Below are positions 6,839 through 14,050 of a stretch of 20,676 bases of DNA, one piece after another; positions within the stretch are counted from its first letter, which is position 1, and each line of letters begins with the position of its first letter. A model generated the notes under the pieces. The model made no database searches. It was not told the origin of the DNA and worked only from the letters and a program-made list of their open reading frames with translations. A program made the position numbers and the translations under genes. Origin of the DNA: CAZLXG01 sp964563585 (GTDB lineage: Bacteria > Bacteroidota > Bacteroidia > Flavobacteriales > Flavobacteriaceae); NCBI GenBank assembly GCA_964563585.1, contig CAZLXG010000039.1, positions 1-20,676 of the forward strand, read 5' to 3'.

Positions 6839-8632
6839 ATGAACGACTACACTAACCAAGACATCGAAAAAAGCTTAAACCAAGAAACAAAGCCCTCAAA
6901 CTATGAAGAATTAATTAAAGCCAGAAAAGAAACTAGAAAAGAAGCAAATAAGCAACCGGAAATAAAATGGTTAACAGAAAATAGTCGTCAATTTTTATCA
7001 GCAGGATACCTTACTGATGGAGCAAGTCCTGAAGAAAGAATTAGAGAAATTGCCGAAAGAGCTGAAGAAATTTTAAAAATGGACGGTTTTGCCGATAAGT
7101 TTTATGGTTATATGGCAGAAGGTTACTATTCATTAGCTTCACCAGTATGGTCTAACTTCGGAAAAAAGCGTGGATTACCAATTAGTTGTTTTGGTTCGCA
7201 TATTTCTGATGATATGGGAGATATTCTTTATACCCAATCAGAAGTTGGAATGATGTCTAAACTTGGTGGTGGTACTTCTGGTTATTTTGGCAAATTACGT
7301 CATAGAGGTGCTAGTGTAAAAAATAACGGAGAATCTTCAGGAGCTGTACATATTATGCAATTATTTGAAAAAATGGTTGATGTTGTAAGTCAAGGTTCTG
7401 TAAGACGTGGTCGCTTTTCTCCATATTTACCTATTGATCATAAAGATATTAATGAGTTTTTAGAAATTGGTACTGAAGGAAATCCTATTCAAGAGTTAAC
7501 ACACGGCGTTACTGTTGGGAACAAATGGATGGAAGAAATGATTGATGGTGATAATGAAAAAAGAGCTGTTTGGGCAAAAGTATTGCAACGTAGAGGCGAA
7601 ATAGGCTACCCTTATATTTTCTTTAAAGACAATGCAAATAACAATGCAGCAGATGTTTATAAAGACAAAAACATGGAAGTATATGCAAGTAACTTGTGTA
7701 CTGAAATTATGCTACCTACAAATGAAAGATGGTCTTTTGTATGTGTGTTATCTTCGATAAATTTATTACACTTTGATAAGTGGAAGAATACAGATGCTGT
7801 TGAAACTATGGTGTACTTTTTAGATGCTGTTTTAGAAGAGTTCATCAGTAAATTAGAAGTATATCGTGATTCTGATAATCGCGATGATAGGCAAACTTTC
7901 ATGTTTATGGAAAAGGCTTATAATTTTGCAAAAGAAAACAGAGCATTAGGTTTAGGTGCATTAGGGTGGCATTCATTATTACAATCTAAAATGCTGTCTT
8001 TTGATAGCGCTGAAGCATACGATTTAAACAATGAAATATTTAGAACTATAAAAGAAAAATCTAATAAAGCTTCTGTAGAATTAGCAAGATTATTTGGTGA
8101 GCCAGAAGTTTTAAAAGGGTATGGACGACGTAATACAACATTAAATGCAGTGGCGCCAACAACGTCTTCTGCTTTTATTTTAGGACAAGTTTCTCAAGGA
8201 ATTGAGCCAATTTGGTCTAATAGTTATGTAAAAGATATTGCGAAAATAAAAACAACTATTAAAAACCCGTTTTTAATTGATCTTTTGGAAGAAAAAGGAA
8301 GAAATACAATTGATGTTTGGAAAAGTATTCGTGATTATGATGGTTCTGTTCAACATTTAGATTTTCTTTCAGAACACGAAAAGGATGTGTTTAAAACTTA
8401 TCCTGAAATAGACCAGACAACAATTATTTATCAGGCAGCAAACAGACAAAATCACATTGATCAAGGACAGTCTATAAATATTATGGTGCATCCAGATATG
8501 CCTGTTAAGGAAATTAATAAAATATATGTTACCGCTTGGAAATTAGGTGTTAAATCATTGTACTATCAACATAGTATGAATGCTGCACAAAAATTTAAGC
8601 AAAAGAAAGAATGTACGAGCTGCGAAGGTTAA
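6839..8632 (+). CDS. nrdA: class I ribonucleotide reductase large subunit lacking an ATP-cone
   Basis: This 597-aa catalytic subunit reduces ribonucleoside diphosphates. The redox-active cysteines are C117 (PISCFGS) and C302 (SFVCVLS). The NLCTE motif (N285, C287, E289) carries the thiyl-radical cysteine, the YY pair (575-576) completes the radical path, and the C-terminal CTSC pair (592, 595) is the reloading dithiol. The protein is short compared with the roughly 760 aa of E. coli NrdA because it has no N-terminal ATP-cone; residues 1-45 are a charged leader. Activity control therefore probably resides in the neighbouring NrdB. It is co-transcribed with nrdB at a 3-nt gap. Confidence 0.93.
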   Translation: MNDYTNQDIEKSLNQETKPSNYEELIKARKETRKEANKQPEIKWLTENSRQFLSAGYLTDGASPEERIREIAERAEEILKMDGFADKFYGYMAEGYYSLASPVWSNFGKKRGLPISCFGSHISDDMGDILYTQSEVGMMSKLGGGTSGYFGKLRHRGASVKNNGESSGAVHIMQLFEKMVDVVSQGSVRRGRFSPYLPIDHKDINEFLEIGTEGNPIQELTHGVTVGNKWMEEMIDGDNEKRAVWAKVLQRRGEIGYPYIFFKDNANNNAADVYKDKNMEVYASNLCTEIMLPTNERWSFVCVLSSINLLHFDKWKNTDAVETMVYFLDAVLEEFISKLEVYRDSDNRDDRQTFMFMEKAYNFAKENRALGLGALGWHSLLQSKMLSFDSAEAYDLNNEIFRTIKEKSNKASVELARLFGEPEVLKGYGRRNTTLNAVAPTTSSAFILGQVSQGIEPIWSNSYVKDIAKIKTTIKNPFLIDLLEEKGRNTIDVWKSIRDYDGSVQHLDFLSEHEKDVFKTYPEIDQTTIIYQAANRQNHIDQGQSINIMVHPDMPVKEINKIYVTAWKLGVKSLYYQHSMNAAQKFKQKKECTSCEG

Positions 8633-8698
8633 TGGTAGAAATTTAGTTATCAATTATCCTGTTTTTAAATAAAAAATAATTTAAGGAACTTATTAATA

Positions 8699-9076
8699 AT
8701 GAAATTACCCCAAGAAAGTGTATCAATACTTCTAAATGCAGAAGCCAAAGCTTTAGCTACGGTATGGAATGATGATATTAATGTGATTCCTGTGTCTTCG
8801 GTTAAGGTTGTTGAAAATGAAATTTGGCTTATCAATTATTTCTTTGGTAAAACACTCACAAATATTAAGCAAAACCCAAATGTCGCGTTTACTTTTTGGA
8901 AAGGATTAAAAGGCTATCAAGTTAAAGCGAAAACTAATTATTTAACTGAAGGGGAGAAGTTTAAAAAAGCTGTAGATTGGATTTCTAAAATTCATCCTAA
9001 TCGTATTGTAAAAGGATTATTAGTGTTAAATACGATAGCTGTTTTTGATATTTCAATTGATAATAAAAGAATATAA
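8699..9076 (+). CDS. pyridoxamine 5'-phosphate oxidase-family FMN-binding split-barrel protein
   Basis: This 125-aa cytosolic protein has the order and spacing of small PPOX-like split barrels. An N-terminal helix with LLNAEAKALATVW is followed by strands VIPVSSVKVVENEIWLINYF, then GKTLTNIKQNPNVAFTFWKG and a GYQVKAK strand. Members bind FMN or related flavins or heme; the substrate cannot be told. It is 66 nt downstream of nrdA, with no terminator seen between, so read-through from the nrd operon is possible. It is convergent with the DUF6503-like gene, with only one base between the stops. Confidence 0.75.
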   Translation: MKLPQESVSILLNAEAKALATVWNDDINVIPVSSVKVVENEIWLINYFFGKTLTNIKQNPNVAFTFWKGLKGYQVKAKTNYLTEGEKFKKAVDWISKIHPNRIVKGLLVLNTIAVFDISIDNKRI

Positions 9077-9077
9077 T

Positions 9078-9788
9078 TTATTTTCCTTTTAAAATGTCTG
9101 TACCTAAAAGTTTGTCTTCTTTATTTGTATACCAAGCTCTGTTTTTAGGCATTTTTATATTATCTATTGTTACTTCTTCGGTTAATAAAATATATTCACC
9201 GTCATTTTTACTTTCATCATGGAAAAACTGATATATTTCCATGGTATAAGTTTTTGGATTAAAATAAAAGTACCAAGTGTCACTTCCAACAGTTTCATTA
9301 TAAGTTACTTTTAATACCAAATACTCTTTTCCTTTAAAGGTTTTATATTCTACTTTATCATGAATATTAGTGCCAGCATCTTTAAGTTTCATTGGTAAAC
9401 CATATAAATATGTGTAGTAATTTTTATAAAGTTTTGCTGTTTCGCAATGCGTACGTTTGGGTTTTGTAGTTTGATTTGCAATTCTAATAGAATCATTCAT
9501 TGAAATAATACACTTTTCTTTTTTAATAGTGTATTGTATGGTTGTTGAATCTCTAGTAGACAATAAATTAAAATATTCTTTAGGAAAATTAATGTCAATT
9601 TTACTATTTCGATTTGAGCTATTGGGTGTTTCCATTGTAATGTTTAATGTGGCATTAAAATGAGACCAATTATTATTAGAATCATGATACGCAATGGCTT
9701 TTTCTAATAATTCTTGTCCAGTTAAATTTTGACTAAAACTGTGTGTGCTAAATATAAAAATGCAAAAAAGAATGGTATAGAGTTTCAT
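9078..9788 (-). CDS. secreted DUF6503-like protein
   Basis: This 236-aa protein has a Sec signal peptide (residues 1-20, ending HSFSQ). The mature protein begins with TGQELLEKAIAYHDSNNNW, a start typical of the Bacteroidetes DUF6503 family. It is then rich in beta strands, with a WYFYFNPKTY segment, much like the LolA/LppX-type half-barrels that bind lipids. The family name is from motif memory; lipid binding is an inference only. It lies downstream of the PiT transporter gene on the same strand but behind a strong terminator (9834-9865), so it should be transcribed separately. Confidence 0.6.
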   Translation of the reverse strand: MKLYTILFCIFIFSTHSFSQNLTGQELLEKAIAYHDSNNNWSHFNATLNITMETPNSSNRNSKIDINFPKEYFNLLSTRDSTTIQYTIKKEKCIISMNDSIRIANQTTKPKRTHCETAKLYKNYYTYLYGLPMKLKDAGTNIHDKVEYKTFKGKEYLVLKVTYNETVGSDTWYFYFNPKTYTMEIYQFFHDESKNDGEYILLTEEVTIDNIKMPKNRAWYTNKEDKLLGTDILKGK

Positions 9789-9833
9789 AAAGAAAAGATT
9801 ATTTCTCTAAAGTAATAAAGAAATAGGATAAAT

Positions 9834-9865
9834 AAAAAAAACACCTCAATTGAGGTGCTTTTTTT
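9834..9865 (-). terminator. intrinsic terminator of the PiT transporter gene
   Basis: A perfect 16-nt palindrome CACCTCAATTGAGGTG (9842-9857) is flanked by eight A on the left and a T run on the right. Read on the minus strand it is a stem followed by an eight-base U tract, 24-40 nt after the stop codon of the PiT gene. It could also stop plus-strand transcripts. Confidence 0.88.
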
Positions 9866-9881
9866 ATGATTTAAGTCCGAT

Positions 9882-12158
9882 TTATTCTTCTTCTGAAACT
9901 ATTGTTGCAGGTGCTACAGAACTATCATGAGCATCGTGATACTCTTGTAATAAATTCATCGTTGCATTAAGTAAATCTTTAGTTTCTAATAATAAACTAA
10001 AATATAAGGTTGTATTTTTAGGGCTAGATTCTTCACTACGCGTACGTTCTACTTGTTTCTGAATTTTTTCTTTAACTAAATCGTAAACCTCAGTTTTTTC
10101 ATTTAAAATGGCTCCAATTTGTTCAAAAGACCTAGAATCGAAAGCCGCTTTTATATCATTAAATAATATTTCAATTTTATTATCAACCTCTTTTAATTCT
10201 TTGATTTGGCTGAACTTTAATTTTTTATGATTATTGTTTACGTGTTTATGGCTTACTTTAGAAATGTACTCTAAAGATTGTGTCATGTCTTGTAAGTAGC
10301 CTAAGATATTAATGTAAAACCCACTTGCGCTGATACTAGATTCATCTAAATTTTTAATAAAATAGAAGATATTATCTCTAAGTTTATCAACTTCGTTGGA
10401 AAGCTTATCTATTTGTTTTTTGTTCTTTTTTAATAATTGTAAATCTTCTTTAGCTAATCCTTTAACGGCATTAGTATAAATTCTATTTCCTCGTTTTACA
10501 ACGTTTGCAATGTTTTTTGCACTTTCATGAATAACACCTTGTACAGAACTACTTTCTGCATGTGTCAAGCTATCTTCATCAATAGTTACATTAGATTTCT
10601 TTTTATGAGATAAGTAGTTTCTAGTTAAAAGAATAATTGTTAATAATAATAAAATAGGAATCATTACTTCTTTATTCCAGTTTATTAAAAACACAACTGT
10701 TCCAGCAGCAATAAAAGCACCAATAGCAGTACCAAACCAACCACCAATAACATTTAATACTCCAGCAACTCTATATACAGCACTTTCTCTTCCCCAAGCA
10801 CGATCTGCAAAAGATGTTCCCATTGCTACCATAAAAGTTACGTAAGTTGTTGATAAAGGTAGCTTCATAGATGTTGCAATGGCAATTAATACACCTGCAA
10901 CCATTAAGTTAACAGACGCTCTAATCATATCAAAAGCTGGAGCATTTATACTTTGATCTTTAGTAAGAATGACCTGCGGTTTATGAAAATTTTTACTAAT
11001 TTTATCTTGTGTTGATTTTGGTACAACTGTATTTATAGCATCTGATAACCATGTTGTTCCTTTTACAATACCTCTTGATAGCATGTTTGGCTCAAATTTT
11101 TCATGTGTATCTCCTTGACGTGATAAACTAATTTCGGTTTCTGCTACAGATTTTGCTTTTTTAGAAAACCATAAAGTTAATACCATGATGCTTCCTGCTA
11201 AAAACAGTAATAAAGGTTCTGCAGGCACTTTTTTACTTAACACTTCCATAGAGAAAGCAGAAGCTTCAACACCAGATACAGACCAAGCTTCAAATGAATG
11301 ATATGCTGCCATTGGTACACCAATAAAATTAACTAAATCGTTACCAGAAAACGCTAAAGCTAAACCAAAAGTGCCTATTGCTATTACAATTATAAGCACA
11401 CTTTTTTTTGTGATACTTTGAAACGCAAATGAAAATAATGTCCAAATAACAAAACTTATGGCTATAATATAAACTTCATTTCCTTCAACCATACCTTTTA
11501 AGTCTTTATAGTATGGTGTTCCTTTTAATCCTTTTAGAAAAATAAAATATGTGATTGCAGTTAATGCAACACCACCAAAAATAGCTCCGAAGTTTTTAAT
11601 TTTCTTTTCATATTGAAATGTAAAAATTAATCGCGATACCCATTGTACTAGAGCACCAATGGTAAAAGCTATAAATACAGACATAACTATGCCTCGAATT
11701 ATTTCAATAGCTTTTTTAGTATTAATATATTTTCCTAAATCTGCAAAAGTTTGATCATCTGAGCCGCTAATCTTTATTAAAGACATAACAACTGCCGCAC
11801 CTAATAAGTTAAATACAATTGAAACCGTAGTTGAAGTTGGTAATCCTATAGTGTTAAAGAAGTCAAGTAGAAGAATATCTGTAATCATAACGGCCATAAA
11901 AATCATCATGATTTCGTCAAAATAGAATTCACCAGGAACAAAAATTCCTTTACGTGCAACTTCCATCATTCCGCTAGAAAAAACGGCTCCAACAAAAATA
12001 CCTAAACTAGCAACTATCATAATAGTTCGCATAGAAATGGCTTTAGAACCAATTGCTGAATTTAAAAAGTTAATAGCATCATTACTAACGCCTACTACAA
12101 TATCAACAACAGCTAAAACTGTGATGGCAATCAATATTAATAAATATATATTATCCAT
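9882..12158 (-). CDS. PiT-family inorganic phosphate transporter with C-terminal PhoU-like domain
   Basis: This 758-aa inner-membrane phosphate symporter has the two half-repeat signatures of the PiT family: GVSNDAINFLNSAIGSKA (about 23-40) followed by NTIGLPTSTTVS, and a late copy MKLPLSTTYVTFMVAMGTSFADRAWG truncated here to its key SLP/STT-type motif. About ten membrane helices fill residues 1-520. The last 200 or so residues are soluble, helical and charged, like a PhoU/DUF47 regulator (starting near SVQGVIHESAKNIANVVKRG). PiT proteins of this fused type are known in Bacteroidetes. It lies 70 nt downstream of the porin gene, with its own Pho-like promoter, so phosphate is the likely substrate. 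Confidence 0.9.
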   Translation of the reverse strand: MDNIYLLILIAITVLAVVDIVVGVSNDAINFLNSAIGSKAISMRTIMIVASLGIFVGAVFSSGMMEVARKGIFVPGEFYFDEIMMIFMAVMITDILLLDFFNTIGLPTSTTVSIVFNLLGAAVVMSLIKISGSDDQTFADLGKYINTKKAIEIIRGIVMSVFIAFTIGALVQWVSRLIFTFQYEKKIKNFGAIFGGVALTAITYFIFLKGLKGTPYYKDLKGMVEGNEVYIIAISFVIWTLFSFAFQSITKKSVLIIVIAIGTFGLALAFSGNDLVNFIGVPMAAYHSFEAWSVSGVEASAFSMEVLSKKVPAEPLLLFLAGSIMVLTLWFSKKAKSVAETEISLSRQGDTHEKFEPNMLSRGIVKGTTWLSDAINTVVPKSTQDKISKNFHKPQVILTKDQSINAPAFDMIRASVNLMVAGVLIAIATSMKLPLSTTYVTFMVAMGTSFADRAWGRESAVYRVAGVLNVIGGWFGTAIGAFIAAGTVVFLINWNKEVMIPILLLLTIILLTRNYLSHKKKSNVTIDEDSLTHAESSSVQGVIHESAKNIANVVKRGNRIYTNAVKGLAKEDLQLLKKNKKQIDKLSNEVDKLRDNIFYFIKNLDESSISASGFYINILGYLQDMTQSLEYISKVSHKHVNNNHKKLKFSQIKELKEVDNKIEILFNDIKAAFDSRSFEQIGAILNEKTEVYDLVKEKIQKQVERTRSEESSPKNTTLYFSLLLETKDLLNATMNLLQEYHDAHDSSVAPATIVSEEE

Positions 12159-12179
12159 AATTTTTAATTAAAATAAAGT

Positions 12180-12230
12180 GCAAATATCTATTGTCTTTTT
12201 GTTTGTTATGTTATCTAATTGTTATGTTTT
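12180..12230 (-). promoter_or_regulatory. Pho-box-like promoter of the PiT gene
   Basis: Read on the plus strand, TGTTATCTAAT (12209-12219) and TGTTATGTTTT (12220-12230) are tandem 11-bp repeats sharing TGTTAT. The first begins 28 nt from the C (12181) of GCAAATATC; on the minus strand that element is GATATTTGC, the likely -7 region. The start codon is about 20 nt further. The second repeat touches the stop codon of the upstream porin gene. Confidence 0.65.
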
Positions 12231-13236
12231 AAAAAGCAAATTTTAGGTTAAAATATATTAAAGATGTGTTATTATTTGTAGCATCTTCAAAATTTGTTAA
12301 TCTATAATTTATAGATGTATTTATTTTGTCTGTTGGTTTAAACTCAAACCCAGCAATAATTGTGTTTCCATCTTTTGTATAGTTCCAATTGTTTATTTGA
12401 TTAGAAAGTCTGTTTGATGATATTTGGTCGTAACGCCCAAACACATTCCATTTTTTATTAATATTATATGTAGAATAGAATGATAACCCTTTTTGATTTT
12501 TACCTTTAGCTACGTTTTTGTATGTTATTCCGTTTTGAATTATATTGTATTCTGCTCCAATTCTGAATTTATCACTTAATTTATAGCCAGCAAATAAAGC
12601 AATGTTACTTACAGTTGTAATATTATCGGCATCTTTCCCTTTCATAGTATCATAGTAGGCTTTAAATATCCAACTTTTACTTGGTGTATAAACTAGGTTT
12701 GTTCCTAGCCGTGTGTAACCAGAAGCATCTTGTAATTTTTTATAACCTTCTCCATTAACAATTAAAACATCAATTTTTAATTTATCACTTATTTTCATTG
12801 CTGTCATAACACCAGCATCGGCACTAGAGCCAAATTTGTATTTGTCGTTAAAAGATTTATATAAGTACCTGTAACCCCAAAACTTTTCTTGGTCTTTAAA
12901 TTGTTTTAAACCAAATAACCCTACTGAAAGTGTTAGCCAGCTATCTGCTTTATAATCTAGTTTTGCGTTTTTAACAAATAAAGAAAAATCACTGTTCCCA
13001 GAGCCTTTTCCAGAATCGAAAAGTAATGTTGCAGAAAGTTTGTCGCTGAAATTATACTTGTAACCTAAATAAGTTCTTGTTAATTCGAAGGCTGACGATT
13101 GTACAGCGTCTTTAGTAGTATCAATATGATAATTGAAAAATACTTTTCCAATAACTACTCCTTTAGGTTTATTTTCTTCTTGTGAGAATACTGTTAATGT
13201 TGTTAGTATTAACAAAAAGGTAATTTTAAGTTTCAT
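12229..13236 (-). CDS. outer-membrane porin, probably phosphate-related
   Basis: This 335-aa protein has a Sec signal peptide (residues 1-18, ending TVFSQ). The mature part is made of alternating amphipathic strands such as SWLTLSVGLFGLK, NTIIAGFEFKPTDKINTS and a terminal strand ending NLKFAF, with the C-terminal Phe typical of outer-membrane barrels. It is like the phosphate-selective porin O/P group in general form, though no specific selectivity residue can be claimed. It is followed after 70 nt by the PiT transporter, giving a logical path for phosphate through both membranes. Its promoter has Pho-like repeats, and its leader is perfectly complementary to the adjacent candidate small RNA. 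Confidence 0.75.
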   Translation of the reverse strand: MKLKITFLLILTTLTVFSQEENKPKGVVIGKVFFNYHIDTTKDAVQSSAFELTRTYLGYKYNFSDKLSATLLFDSGKGSGNSDFSLFVKNAKLDYKADSWLTLSVGLFGLKQFKDQEKFWGYRYLYKSFNDKYKFGSSADAGVMTAMKISDKLKIDVLIVNGEGYKKLQDASGYTRLGTNLVYTPSKSWIFKAYYDTMKGKDADNITTVSNIALFAGYKLSDKFRIGAEYNIIQNGITYKNVAKGKNQKGLSFYSTYNINKKWNVFGRYDQISSNRLSNQINNWNYTKDGNTIIAGFEFKPTDKINTSINYRLTNFEDATNNNTSLIYFNLKFAF

Positions 13237-13260
13237 TAATAAGTATTAGTTTTTGTCGCT

Positions 13261-13311
13261 GCAAATAACTAAAACCAATATTAATTCAATGTTATCTAAT
13301 GATTAAATTTT
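13261..13311 (-). promoter_or_regulatory. Pho-box-like promoter of the porin gene
   Basis: Plus-strand blocks at 11-bp steps are TATTAATTCAA (13279), TGTTATCTAAT (13290) and GATTAAATTTT (13301). The middle block is identical to the one at the PiT promoter and also starts 28 nt from the C (13262) of GCAAATAAC. The minus-strand -7 region is GTTATTTGC, giving a leader of about 20 nt before the ATG at 13236. Confidence 0.65.
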
Positions 13312-13312
13312 A

Positions 13313-13418
13313 ACAAAAAAGACTGCCTTGGCCTAAGGCAGTCCCATTAGAAATCATGATAATGTAGTCGACAAAAACTAATAGATTATATGAATTACTA
13401 ATTGTTTTGTCTTAAGAC
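13313..13418 (-). ncRNA. candidate small RNA upstream of the porin
   Basis: A minus-strand promoter with the same geometry as the porin promoter (13422-13483) is followed by about 105 nt and then an intrinsic terminator (13315-13343). No open frame of note lies inside. The 5' end begins with the palindrome GTCTTAAGAC. The middle contains TATTAGTTTTTGTCG, perfectly complementary to the porin leader, and the RNA's own GACAAAA near the 5' end could partly mask it. The promoter-proximal sequence resembles the porin leader, so the unit may have arisen by duplication of the porin promoter. Transcription is inferred, not shown. Confidence 0.5.
13315..13343 (-). terminator. intrinsic terminator with no annotated gene before it
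   Basis: The stem GACTGCCTT (13321-13329) / AAGGCAGTC (13335-13343) has a five-base loop. On the minus strand it is followed by TTTTTT (13320-13315). On the plus strand no T run follows. The only minus-strand transcript it can end starts inside 13344-13599, which supports a small RNA or a leader attenuator for the porin. Confidence 0.8.
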
Positions 13419-13421
13419 GCT

Positions 13422-13483
13422 ACAAATAACATTGTTTAAAGTAACTTGAATGTAATGCTAATATTAAGTAATTATTAAACTTC
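13422..13483 (-). promoter_or_regulatory. Pho-box-like promoter of the candidate small RNA
   Basis: Plus-strand blocks at 11-bp steps are AGTAACTTGAA (13440), TGTAATGCTAA (13451), TATTAAGTAAT (13462) and TATTAAACTTC (13473). The block at 13451 begins 28 nt from the C (13423) of ACAAATAAC, as at the porin and PiT promoters. The minus strand reads GTTATTTGTAGCG, nearly the porin's GTTATTTGCAGCG. The blocks match the consensus less well than elsewhere. Confidence 0.5.
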
Positions 13484-13537
13484 CAATGTTAAATCTTCAT
13501 GTGTAATAATTTAACAATCAGTATATTATATTTTCAA

Positions 13538-13592
13538 TGTTAATTTAATGTTACGTAATAGTTGTTTAAATGTTATCAAATCTGTAAATTTG
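13538..13592 (+). promoter_or_regulatory. promoter and 11-bp repeat array of the MORN-like gene
   Basis: Tandem 11-bp blocks are TGTTAATTTAA (13538), TGTTACGTAAT (13549), a weaker AGTTGTTTAAA (13560) and TGTTATCAAAT (13571). They end at TAAATTTG (13585-13592), a perfect TAnnTTTG -7 element. TTG at 13562 is at a suitable -33 distance. Here the GTTA motif reads along the coding strand, opposite to the minus-strand genes. Confidence 0.6.
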
Positions 13593-13617
13593 AATTATAA
13601 TGTTAAAACCCATAATT

Positions 13618-13977
13618 ATGAAGAAATCAATTTTATTGTATTTTGCCTTTTTAATTACTGTGGGATCTTTTGCTCAACAAGCACAAGAACAAAAATTTAA
13701 CCCAAATACTAAATTAGTAGATGTAGTTTATTATCATGACAATGGTGTAGTAAGTCAAACAGGCTTTTTTACAGCAGATGGTAAATTGCAAGGTAAGTGG
13801 TTAAGTTTTAACACAGAAGGCAAAAAATTAACTTCAGCAAATTATGATAATGGTGAAAAGGTCGGCAAATGGTTCTTTTGGACAAAAGAATCATTAAAAG
13901 AAGTAGATTATGTGAATTCAAAAATTGTAAATGTTATTGAGTGGAACAATGAAAGCGAAATTACAAATAGCTTTTAG
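13618..13977 (+). CDS. secreted MORN-repeat / YwqK-like protein
   Basis: This 119-aa protein, from the ATG at 13618, begins MKKSILLYFAFLITVGSFAQ, a clean Sec signal peptide. An in-frame ATG at 13600 would add six residues and lies only 7 nt after the -7 element, so the second start is preferred. The mature part has MORN-like units of the type GKxxGKWxxF: KLQGKWLSFN and KVGKWFFW, with DNG turns. Databases often label such proteins as YwqK-type antitoxins, but no toxin partner is present and the signal peptide points to the periplasm or surface. The Pho-like repeat array in front suggests the gene belongs to the phosphate regulon. It is convergent with the TonB receptor gene. Confidence 0.7.
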   Translation: MKKSILLYFAFLITVGSFAQQAQEQKFNPNTKLVDVVYYHDNGVVSQTGFFTADGKLQGKWLSFNTEGKKLTSANYDNGEKVGKWFFWTKESLKEVDYVNSKIVNVIEWNNESEITNSF

Positions 13978-13994
13978 TGTTAAATAAAAATTTC

Positions 13995-14032
13995 AAAAAA
14001 AAAAAGAGCTTCCGTTAGGAGGCTCTTTTTTT
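13995..14032. terminator. bidirectional terminator between convergent genes
   Basis: The stem AGAGCTTCC (14005-14013) / GGAGGCTCT (14018-14026) has a GTTA loop and one G-U type pair. It is flanked by an A run on the left and a T run on the right, so it can end both the MORN-like gene and the TonB receptor transcript. Confidence 0.88.
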
Positions 14033-14050
14033 GAAATAAATTTTATGCTG

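Larger units (their letters stand above)
13244..13383. repeat. 15-bp perfect inverted repeat spanning porin leader and candidate sRNA
   Basis: The left arm TATTAGTTTTTGTCG (13244-13258) and the right arm CGACAAAAACTAATA (13369-13383) are exact reverse complements, 110 nt apart. The left arm corresponds to the predicted porin mRNA leader, 8-22 nt before its ATG. The right arm lies in the candidate small RNA. Confidence 0.9.

Noticed and set aside
13600..13617. Upstream ATG of the MORN-like gene
   Set aside because: It lies 7 nt after the -7 element and would put six residues before a perfect signal peptide; the ATG at 13618 fits better.
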